The position numbers and the translations under genes were made by a program. The notes beneath the pieces were generated by a model that saw only the letters and a program-made list of their open reading frames with translations, searched no databases and had not been told where the DNA came from. DNA of 64,000 bases from Vandiemenella viatica (Eukaryota; Arthropoda; Insecta; Orthoptera; Morabidae): contig CM061921.1 of the NCBI GenBank assembly GCA_031002005.1, positions 146,601,283 through 146,665,282 of the forward strand, in the 5' to 3' direction. Of the stretch, positions 55,461-64,000 are shown one piece after another. The stretch's first letter is position 1, and each line of letters begins with the position of its first letter.

Positions 55461-55612
55461 TGTACACTGAAGTGGCAAAAGTCACGGGATAGGGAGATGC
55501 AAATATCCAGACGGCGGTAACACCGCGGAACAAACGTATGAATGTACAGTACCATGCAGTGTCGGAGCTTTCATTTGTTCTCTCGTGAGTCGTTTGAGGT
55601 GTTGTCTGAGGT
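55461..55612 (+). mobile_element. Tc1-family (family 1) 5' end fragment
   Basis: TACACTGAAGTGGCAAAAGT followed by CACGGGATAGGGAGATGCAA and CAGACGGCGG matches the 5' end and leader of family 1 (compare 53085 ff.). It ends near GTCTGAGGTAATAG. Only the non-coding leader remains. Confidence 0.8.
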
Positions 55613-55614
55613 AA

Positions 55615-57065
55615 TAGGTAATATGCATGCAATTCAAATATACGACTAATATTTTTATCTGGAAGCTTTGTTACTGTAGAATTACCGCCACAATGTTTTT
55701 TCATATTTATTCGCTTTTTATTTACCGATTTTGTTTAATAAAATGTAAAAAAAATACAAGCAAAATGTAACTTCGCAAAACGCAACGCTATTGGTCGAAT
55801 CGAATCGTGACGTCTAAGTACACGTTCATATTATAAACAAAGGCGTGGTTACAGGGCGTTTTATATAATTTTGTAATTATGTTTAAGTTTAATCGCAATT
55901 TATCAGCATAATAGGTGAAATATTGCATTCTTGCGAGAATACTTATACAATAAATAGTGAATGGAAGTGATTTTATAACATAAACTGAAAGCTATGTCTT
56001 CATTATGACAACGTAATTTGCATCAACCCGGATTCCACACTCGCTGACGTCGGTAGAGTGAAAGCTGGAAGGTAATTAAGTGTTACATATTTGAATTATT
56101 AATTTTTTTACGCTTTTAGTGCATTAGTTACGTATTAGATACACCCAATGTAAATCAAGGGACAAAGGGACAAGCTGGAGTAACCGACAATGAAATTGCT
56201 GGCAATGGGAAATACGCATGTAATTCAAAAATAGGTATAGTATATTCGCGGAGTTTGTGGAAAGTTTAAATTCACTCCGGACCAGGGTGACAACTCTTTT
56301 TATTATAGGTAAGACACAAGGAATTACATTGCGGGTTGTTTTATAACAATTTTGCTAAGTTAATCAATTGTAAAGAAAAGACTTGTCAGAAAATACCGTT
56401 CAGCCCATCATTTTTGACGAGCTTTGAAGCTACTAACATAATAAAGTAACAGAAAAGATTTTTTTTCCTGGAAAAGCGTTGTTTCGAAATGAAGTCCTCA
56501 AGGGTGTGCCGTCGGATTGTGTTTTCACAAGACAATCAGGAGATACACCCGTGAGGACTTCATTGCTATTATACGCCAGGAAAGTTTACATTTTTACATA
56601 TTTTTTTTTTAATTTTGATGATAAGTTTATTGTTTTGCTATTTTTTCAATTTAAATAGATATTATTTTTACTTTATTTCATTTTCGTCTTTTCTATACAT
56701 GTATGTCTTCAAGAAGTGTTTAAACGAAATACCCAACATCGAGAAGATCGGTTTTTTCTTTTTTCTACGATCGATATGTTAAATTCCGTAAATGGTTGAA
56801 AATAAAATAATGTACATGACGAAAACAGATTCGCATCCTACCAAAATTTCATTGGCTATTGGTGAGGCATATTAGGAAGTCATTTTTAATATATTGGCAA
56901 TAATTCCATTTGTTGTATCTGTTAGAGGTAATGAGATTTGTTTTAAAGTTACAGTAAAATTAAAAAATTCATGCTCAACAATTTCTGTATTCAAAAATAA
57001 ATAAAAATATCTGATACTACGGGAATTAAAAACCGGGTTGGAAAATTGGGGAGCGGTCACCCGAC
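55615..57065. other. unassigned sequence containing a strong stem-loop
   Basis: Apart from the stem-loop at 56464-56583, nothing was assigned. A plus-strand reading near 56150-56220 (TKGQAGVTDNEIAGNGKYA) faintly recalls an RNase H motif but is too short to call. Confidence 0.4.
56464..56583. repeat. two-stage stem-loop
   Basis: The inner stem is AATGAAGTCCTCAAGGGTGT (56488-56507) against ACACCCGTGAGGACTTCATT (56545-56564), 19 of 20 paired, with a 37-nt loop. The outer stem is TTTCCTGG (56464-56471) against CCAGGAAA (56576-56583). No protein was seen nearby. Confidence 0.85.
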
Positions 57066-57067
57066 CG

Positions 57068-57715
57068 CAGGGGTGGGCAACCCAGATGATCTTGCGGACC
57101 ACTTTGGAAATGCGTCATAACTGCGCGGGCCGCATATAAAATTATATATTGTATATTATATTAGATGTTCCGAGATACACGCGCGTTATGAGTTCGGAGA
57201 ATATAACATAATTCTTCCGCGAACTGATGATTGTAAACTCATAAATAAAACAGGCAATATCTGTCATATATTCGCAAAAGTATTATTTTAACATCAAAGT
57301 AATTTTTTTCTCATAATTTCGACAGTTGATTTTGAAATATACGGATGCACAAATAATGTATTTTTTAAATACATTGGTTTTCACTTCATTGGCAATTATA
57401 AACTAAATATAATTTGAAAAAGTGTGATGAATCACGCGGGGTGGAAAAATCTTCAAGGCGGCCGCGGGTTGGCCACCCATGCTCTAAACCGAGTACGATG
57501 CTTCTTTTTATTAATTTCCATGATTGAAAAAAGCTGCTCACATTTATACGTGCTTCAGAATGTGAAAATTATTTTTCTTACGAAAACTCTCAGCTGTAGA
57601 TATGTTTCTTCGGAAAGGTATGTTCTGTAACTGAAATTTCTGAACCTCTCACGGGCCGGATTGAAGCTGGTGGAGGGCCGGATCCGGCCCGGGGGCCGGG
57701 GGTTGCCCATATATG
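57068..57715. mobile_element. short hAT-like element, eroded
   Basis: The left end CAGGGGTGGGCAACCC is inverted to GGGTTGCCCATATATG at the right. A near-match 8-bp duplication flanks it: CCCGACCG (57060-57067) and CCCTACCG (57716-57723). The ends are GGCC/CCGG-rich, with GGGCCGGATCCGGCCC at the right. A second end-like motif (GCGGGTTGGCCACCC, 57465-57479) inside suggests nesting or an internal duplication. No transposase. Confidence 0.6.
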
Positions 57716-57724
57716 CCCTACCGC

Positions 57725-58605
57725 ATACACCAAGGTTATATATGCCAAATTTTGTAATTAAAAAGACATTTGTTGATAGACATTTGGATTTCTTTTTTTT
57801 TTTTTTTTTATGCGCATTTGAATAAACGACGGCACCACAGACGTATCATCATCAGCCGGTTCAATCATTAAAAGGTGTGGCCTCTTAAATTCATTAGTCC
57901 AGGTAGACATATACCCTTCAACATATATTTAGGAGATTGAAATTCGTATTTATAATGGCTGATGGTATCCTTTGTGGACTTTTAAAGGTTCGTAGTTGCT
58001 TTGGATTGAGCTTGAATAAGAAATGGTTTGAAAAATATACTTATTAAACTTTTGTAAACTAAGTTGAAATAGGTAACTAATTGTTATATATTATAACAAA
58101 TTTAACATAACAATACTAAACATTATGTACTTACATTAAAATTATCTTCATGGCAATATAAACAACTGGATGAAGATTCTTTACGTCTTCTCATAGCTAC
58201 ACATCACTTTTTTCTTACATTCTTACAATAACATCTCACGGCATATAAAAATACATTTTATCAGATGCATTTCTATCGTATTTTTGCACTAGGCACAATA
58301 CAGTATTCACAAAATTGTTTTCGACCTCCTTCCATATCGAAATTTGTTATAAAACATAAAATTTTTGAGATATAACACTCCACAATATACTCTACGTCGA
58401 TTTAGTAGTGTACAATGACGTCACGGTGCAGCGCGCCAAATTGGCAGCGTTTAAATCGTCGGAACTGGATTGCAGTTTTAAAATATTTTTTATGGTAAAT
58501 TTTAATATTTTAATCAATATTAGATTTTTTTGGTTATATAACAATGTAAATAACTGATTTAAAATATAGAAACAATACATGCATATAATACTCCAGTATA
58601 TCTGC
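57725..58605. other. unassigned AT-rich sequence
   Basis: A T-run lies at 57792-57809. No gene or repeat was identified. Confidence 0.5.
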
Positions 58606-58609
58606 ACGA

Positions 58610-59600
58610 TCCATGAATTAACAGACATTTCAGAATTTGCTCAAGAATTCACCATTCCACGATCCACATTGCCAAAAGTGTTTCGTGAACATGTTATATC
58701 TGCCATTACCTGCCAATACGGAAAACGCAGTGGCCGACTACGTCTACATAGTGACCGAAACCAGCGACGTTTGCATTAAGGTGTCAGTATCGACAGACAG
58801 GCAACACTGAGTCAAAGAACAGCAACACATCATGTGGGACGTACAACAGGCGAAACAGTGCGGACTGAGCAGAGAAATTTGGCTTCGATGGGGTATGGTA
58901 GCAGAGAACCGACGCGAGTGCCTCTGCTAACAGAACACCATCGGCTGCAGCGCCCCTGCTGGGCTGGTGAAGATAGCAGTTGGACCCTAGATGACTGTAA
59001 AAAAGTTGTGTGGTCAAATGAGTCTCAATTCCAGGGTAGGGTTTGAGTTTGGCACAGACCCAACGAGGTCCTGAATCCAGGTTGTCAAGAAGGCACTGTG
59101 CGAGCTGGTGGTGGCTCCATCCTGGTATGTTCTGTGTTTACATGGCATGGATTGCGACTTTCGGTCACACTGAACTGACCATTGACTGGAAATGTTTACA
59201 TTCAGCTGCCAGCTGACTATTTGCAGCCATTCGTGGCCTTCATGTTTCCAAACAACGATGCACTTTTCCAGGATGAGAATGCAGCATGTCACAGGGTCTA
59301 AATCATTCACTATTGGCTCGATGAACATTCTGGACAATTCCAATGATTCGTCCACCTAGATCGCCAGACATCAATCTAATTGAACATATCTCGGACATGA
59401 TCGAAAGGTCAGTTCGTGCACTACGTCCTGCATCGGCAACACTTTCGCAATTGTGGGCGGCTATAGAGAAAGTATAAATGAATATTTCTTCAGGACACTT
59501 CCGACGATTATTTAAGTCAATACCCCGTTGTACTGCTTCAATTCGCCCGGTAATGGGGTCCCACACGATATTAGTAGGTACTGGCATTTCATTGTCTCAT
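58610..59600 (+). mobile_element. Tc1-family transposon relic (family 1), near full coding length
   Basis: The coding relic begins with ELTDISEFAQEFTIPRSTLP (58615-58675), part of the N-terminal helix-turn-helix, then KRSGRLRLHSDRNQRRLH. After frame changes: MGYGSREPTRVPLLTEHHRL and WSNESQFQGRV (first Asp changed to Asn: family WSDES). Then come GTVRAGGGSILV, LQPFVAFMFPNNDALFQDEN, the AACH block near 59280 and PPRSPDINLIEHISDMIERS near 59355-59415. The 3' end has ACGATATTAGTAGGTACTGG. Many stops; the 5' terminal repeat is missing. Confidence 0.85.
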
Positions 59601-59609
59601 AACGTAACT

Positions 59610-60750
59610 GCTTTCTAGTAACTGAACTGTAGGGGCGGAAAAAATGCTTGTAATACGTGACGCAATTTCTTTGGTGCCTCAAACATAACTCATTCAACGG
59701 CAGAAAGGATAGCTGAGCTCTCCAAATGGTAGGGCACAAAGGCGGGACCTGCAGTTAAACGTAGATGTGAGCCACCGAACACTCATCACATACTTCAGAT
59801 TCTCCAAATAAGCTTCGCCAGAGACGAAGGCAAGGGTAAGACGTGTAGAAATTCCAAGGCTCCCCACAGTGCGCCACCAGGTGGCAATGTAGCTTCACAT
59901 TCAGATTCAACCCAGAAAGTTAACTGAGGTGGTGGTACGGACATTCATGACGTTCAGGAGCCAAACATAGTGGGACCCACAACGTAGAGCTCTTAGGCAT
60001 GTTGATGCCATTGCCCTTCACTGATTGGTGGGTTGTACCAGCCCCCAGAATTTGTAAAAACTTATCGTGGCTCAGCAGCCAGGTCTTGCTTCAGGAGAGG
60101 ATACAACGGCCTTATGACACCCTTTCCGACCTAACCAGTGCATGCATCCAGTCCATAGGGAATGCAACATCATAGTCATAAATGGGCTCATACTGCTAAG
60201 TTCTTCGTTAATCTGATTCGATTTTGTAATCACTGCAATAACATCACATACTTTTTCAACCCGTGAAGTTTCATTTCGTTTCCTCTTCCCTTTCTGCGTG
60301 CTTCAATTTTTGGTAAGCATTATATCATGAAGCGTAGAAATTCTAATAATTGGGTTAATTATGTTAGAGCGTGCAATAGCCCATAATGTGGTTCAGAATA
60401 CTGTTATGAGAATAGATAACAATCAGACGTTCGTTTTAAATAGTACCTGTAGGTCTAGTAATAGGAAATTGTAATCCCACATGTACTCTGGAGACAAGGG
60501 AGCCTAAATAGCCAAAAACAAAAGGCAGTATCAATCCTGCATAAGTGGAGGAAGGAAGTACGAGATACAAATAACAAGGTATATCCATAAAGCAGAGAAT
60601 GAAAGACAATAGAGATTCACTGAGAGTTGAACGGAGAAGATAGAATGAAAGATAAATACGGAAATAATGCTGCGTAATAATTGGTTAAGCAATAATTACC
60701 AAATAGATAGAAAATTATATGTTTCAGTTAACATGGATATTAGATTTTAT
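59610..60750. other. unassigned sequence
   Basis: No coding similarity or terminal repeats were found. Confidence 0.5.
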
Positions 60751-60754
60751 TTAA

Positions 60755-61180
60755 CTGCAATGGAGCACATGCCCCATTGGCAATTTCTCCACACATATCA
60801 CCACCCTATTACTATTGCACTTTACGAATTTTGATTTTAAATTCCTTCAGTGTTTCTAGCGAGTTGTTCAGCACCTCCTCCGATAATTTATTCCATTACC
60901 TGACTACCTTATCAAAAAAAGAAAATTTTCCCACTCCCCTATGTCAGAAATCAAATGCCAGCTTGTGCTCATGATCGTCTCTCCTCTCCCTTGTGCTACT
61001 CCTAAAACTTCTATCAATATTTTTCCGATCCTCATTCCACAAATACGCCTTATACACTCCCAGGAATATTTTCACCCATCTTCTGTGTTCCAGTTTCTCC
61101 CAACCCAGCTCCCTTATTGTGTCAGTTCAGTTACTCATTACGTTATGTGGTGATTTCCACAAACAACTCTGCTTTTTTTT
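60755..61180 (-). pseudogene. CR1-like LINE (family A), C-terminal and 3' fragment
   Basis: Read on the minus strand with frame changes: WVKIFLGVYKAYLWNEDRK near 61085-61030, RDDHEHKLAFDF near 60985-60950, then HRGVGKFSFFDKVVRQWNKL near 60945-60885. This follows the same order as the copy at 50010-50690 (MGVYKAYNGDEAWK, DDHDHKLVIDFRHKGVGNFF). The 3' UTR near 60760-60860 is also shared (TTTTAAATTCCTTCAGTGTTT). A T-run of about 21 lies at 61171-61193. Confidence 0.78.
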
Positions 61181-61194
61181 TTTTTTTTTTTTTG

Positions 61195-62250
61195 GTACAA
61201 CTCCGCCGACTCCTGAGGCGCTACCCAATGGACACATTTAGCTCATTTATTTAAGGTCGACGTATCTACTTATGTAATTAAGACTTCTTCATAGATTTAA
61301 CTTTTGCACATCTCCGGAAAATCCTTTCGAATAAAAGATTCATTCAATCAAGAGTAATTATTTTATGACTGTTATGACACCAACACGTCTTTGTCCTCTC
61401 ACCTGAATACCTCACTGATAAATGGAATAGACACATTGCTCCTGTTGCAACTTATTATTGTATCAACAGATTTTAATGAATACTCTTTATATCTAGAAAA
61501 GAAATTACGAATCTGCGTGAACATGACTGTAATGGAAAATCTCAGATTATTTCTCTCCGATATTCCATCTTTGTGACAAGAATTTTGCTATTTACGTTGA
61601 TACGAAATTTCGTGCAAATATTTTAATCTTGGGCAGAACTATCAATCATACTGCTGATTACTGCTCATTAATGCTGATAAAAAGCAAGAATTTCTTAAAC
61701 CCAATTCCTGTCGTAATACACTCATCTCTGAAATTTAAGCAAAAATTGTTATTAATAGATTTCAGGAGTCTGAGGTAATTACTGTTTTCTCAATAAATTA
61801 CTGTTCCCGCCATTATTCGAACTAGCAAAACATAAATTCCATTCATCATTCTTTATTTACATTTCCATGTTTATTAACATCTGTAGGCCACTGCCAACTA
61901 GAAAACCTCATAAATTCTTAAGTATCAAGAGTAAGATATAAATAAGACCTAAAATTAACGATTTTCCGATAACTGTGGTAAAATAAATTTTAAAAAATCC
62001 GACTGTATATCGGATTTTAACGCACAATTCCATGCTAAACTGTAGGTCCCAGAGAAAAAGAACTGGCCGTCCTACCGCTGACACAGTGGCTCAGTATGCC
62101 TTCTTCGGAAGGTTCCAACAACTTTCGAGTTGTGGACAAAGTTAGGTTATTTTTTAATACACAATATTCATATTCACATAAATCTGTTACCAGTGGTAAA
62201 AGAGCGGTGAGCACTCAAAGCATCCTAGCGGCGAAATCGGAACTACTCTC
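61195..62250. other. unassigned AT-rich sequence
   Basis: No gene or repeat was identified before the tandem array starting at 62258. Confidence 0.5.
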
Positions 62251-62257
62251 AAACAAT

Positions 62258-62480
62258 GGGTGCAGTTATGCGTCACCAATTAGATTAGTAACCTAACCTT
62301 CACCTGCCTTTGGGTGCACTCATGCGTCACTAATTAGATTATGGTGCACTCATGCGTCACTAATTAGATTAGTAACCTAATCCTCACCAGCCTTTGGGTG
62401 CACTCATGCGTCACTAATTAGATTAGTAACCTAACCTTCCCCTGCCTATGGGTGCACTCATGCGTCACTAATTAGGTTAC
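62258..62480. repeat. 54-bp tandem repeat, about four units plus one short unit
   Basis: GGGTGCACTCATGCGTCACT and AATTAGATTAGTAACCTAACC followed by TTCACCTGCCT recurs with starts at 62258, 62312, 62343, 62396 and 62450. The 62312 unit is cut to 31 bp by a deletion; the others are 54 bp. Confidence 0.9.
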
Positions 62481-62489
62481 TTCAAGGTC

Positions 62490-62790
62490 ATCGGTTCTAT
62501 TGTTCTATTGTTAGGCCACCTGCGCCCTCTAATCTAACCATCACCTGCCTACACTCACCCCACTACGCCGCCCGTCGGAGGTTTATTGTTCTATTGCTAG
62601 GCCGCCAGTTCCCACAAACCTAACCGTCACCTGCATTCCCTCACCCCACTAACCCCAGTTTCAGCTGCCTCCTCCCCTTCCCCTCCTCTCCAATTGGCCA
62701 GCCATTTATGAAGCTACCTCGCCCCTCTAGGGCCTATTGTTCTATTGTTAGGCCACCTGCTCTCTCTAACCTAAAGGTCAACTGCCTTCT
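62490..62790. repeat. dispersed local repeat TATTGTTCTATTGTTAGGCC
   Basis: The motif CTATTGTT(C/A)TATTG.TAGGCC.CC occurs near 62500, 62586 and 62731, each followed by CTAACC(T)..CACCTGCC-type text like that in the 54-bp array. This looks like a degenerate extension of the same locus. Confidence 0.65.
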
Positions 62791-63129
62791 CCACCCCACC
62801 AGGTGTGACGCAACAGCGGCCTCCATCCACACCACATCGATCAGCCATTTGTGAGGCAAATACGGGCCGAAGCGTTTTTCACGTCATACATTTAAAATAC
62901 ACACAGATTGAGATATTTAACTCGGATAAATTGCATTCTACTGATCGTGAAATTGCCAATTTATAGAGGTCAACGTACAGGTGAAGTAAATTTTCACTTT
63001 ATTAAACCGAGAATGCTAGGTCAGAACATTACACAAAAATGTCCCCATTTTATTCCTCGTGAGTTTTTAAATCACATGGCATTTACTTTCAGTCATTATA
63101 AAAGCACCACATATAATTACAGTTCTTCT

Positions 63130-63365
63130 TAGCGCCAGAGCGACTCAATGGTTAAGGCGTCTGACTGTAAAACTAGAAAGGTCTCCGTTTCGAAATTCCT
63201 GTATCGGTGGTGGATACTCAGAGGCCCGTAAACAAACCTTCACGTCTGACATTGCGTGCTGTGAAGTAGTCCATGCTTCGGTTTCCACGTTGGTGTTCTT
63301 AAGGAAGGTAAGGAGGGAAGGAGCTAGTCACTCTACCTCAAGTATTCATCCTTCAGGAAGGTTTC
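63130..63365 (+). mobile_element. tRNA-derived SINE (family 2)
   Basis: The head has CGACTCAATGGTTAAGGCGTC (A box) and TCCGTTTCGAAATTCCTG (worn B box). The body shares AACCTTCACGTCTGACATTGC, GTGCTGTGAAG and general order with 5616-5855. The B box no longer matches the consensus, so it is unlikely to be transcribed. Confidence 0.72.
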
Positions 63366-63369
63366 AACC

Positions 63370-64000
63370 AGAAACTTAAAGTATCTCCCTTTTACCTGTG
63401 CGCGCTAAGAGTGGGCGGCTGTTTACAAAATGTTACAGCGAAGAAGATAGTGTGGATTCTCAGTAGCCGACTCACTGGGGCTAAGACTAGAAGGTATTTC
63501 GATTTTAGCGAATTTTGAATGAAACAAATACAAGAATTTGGTCCATCAACTAAGAGGAAGCGCTAACGCTTAATAAAATACGATTTAAACCAAATTCATA
63601 TCATGATTCGTTCACAATATATGAATTGTACAAATTAATGCTTCTAAACGCGGTAGGAATCTCTCCCCGTCGTATTCAAAGCGCCGCTTTGCTTCCCGCG
63701 TGGGGCGTTATTGTCCATAAACCACACAAGCCCCTTGCCTCTGAGTTAAAGCCAAATTTAATTTTACCTAATATATAACACACGATTTCTGCTCAACCAT
63801 TCATCGTACAAGAAAATTAAAAAGATATCTGTACTCAGAAAAAGAAATTGTTTCCAGATATATAATCATACACCCGAAAAAATGACGCTGGTGGCTAGTT
63901 ATTAAAAATTTTTGACTGTCAGTCAGGAATTGTTCGCCTCCCCGACTCACGGTAGATTAATGCCTCATTGGGGTCCATTAATCTCTTCCCTTTGTACGTG
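63370..64000. other. unassigned sequence
   Basis: No gene or repeat was identified to the end of the window. Confidence 0.5.

Noticed and set aside
56150..56225. RNase H fragment (TKGQAGVTDNEIAGNGKYA)
   Set aside because: The resemblance to the G.AG..GNE.AD..AK motif is under 20 residues with no flanking domain, so too weak to list as a gene remnant.
62290..62480. telomeric repeat
   Set aside because: CCTAA occurs only once per 54-bp unit. A telomere would be tandem 5-bp units.

Overview
The window looks like repeat-dominated, intergenic DNA from a large arthropod genome. A polyneopteran insect (grasshopper, locust or stick-insect type) is my best guess. The basis is an AT-rich background, tRNA-derived SINEs carrying a GGTTCGAATCC B box, two Tc1 transposon families whose ends I associate with such genomes, mariner, several hAT elements, Helitron-like elements, Penelope-like relics and several LINE lineages. 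The species assignment is inference. I found no credible host protein-coding gene. Every recognisable coding stretch is a fragment of a transposable element, and nearly all are broken by stops or frameshifts.

Layout. 0.5-2.4 kb: two Tc1 transposon relics. 2.8-3.2 kb: antisense relic of a zinc-finger N-terminus of hAT type. 4.9-5.9 kb: two different tRNA-derived SINEs. 7.2-14.9 kb: a minus-strand LINE split cleanly by a 6-kb hAT transposon (16-bp terminal inverted repeats, 8-bp target duplication). That hAT contains a decayed transposase and two smaller inserted elements. 15.2-22.7 kb: a four-level nest, in which an old LINE is split by a mariner element, the mariner by a younger I-like LINE, and the younger LINE by a solo LTR. 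22.9-24.9 kb: a ~490-bp satellite with alternating monomer types. 25-29 kb: LINE crumbs, a local duplication and a SINE. 30.1-32.3 kb: a second hAT with an 8-bp target duplication and a 26-bp palindrome-bearing array.

33.5-36.9 kb: a long hairpin followed by about 15 copies of a ~140-bp repeat, probably one element. 36.9-37.8 kb: Penelope-like endonuclease relic with a SINE inside. 38.0-39.9 kb: Helitron-like ends enclosing a CR1-like LINE. 40.7 and 47.2 kb: copies of a small GC-rich inverted-repeat transposon also present at 9 kb. 44.4-45.5 kb: a TTAA-flanked element. 46.8-48 kb: Penelope-like reverse transcriptase relic. 48.2-49.6 kb: a second Helitron-like element with internal foldback. 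50-52.2 kb: two LINE fragments and a SINE. 53-59.6 kb: four Tc1 pieces, a short hAT-like element and a near-perfect stem-loop. 60.8-63.4 kb: a LINE fragment, a 54-bp tandem repeat and a SINE.

The most useful content is insertion stratigraphy. Several insertions are so clean that the pre-insertion reading frame of the host element is recovered across the junction, giving a relative order of transposon activity. Coordinates of structured elements (inverted repeats plus target duplications) are exact as far as hand-reading allows. Edges of eroded coding relics are approximate.
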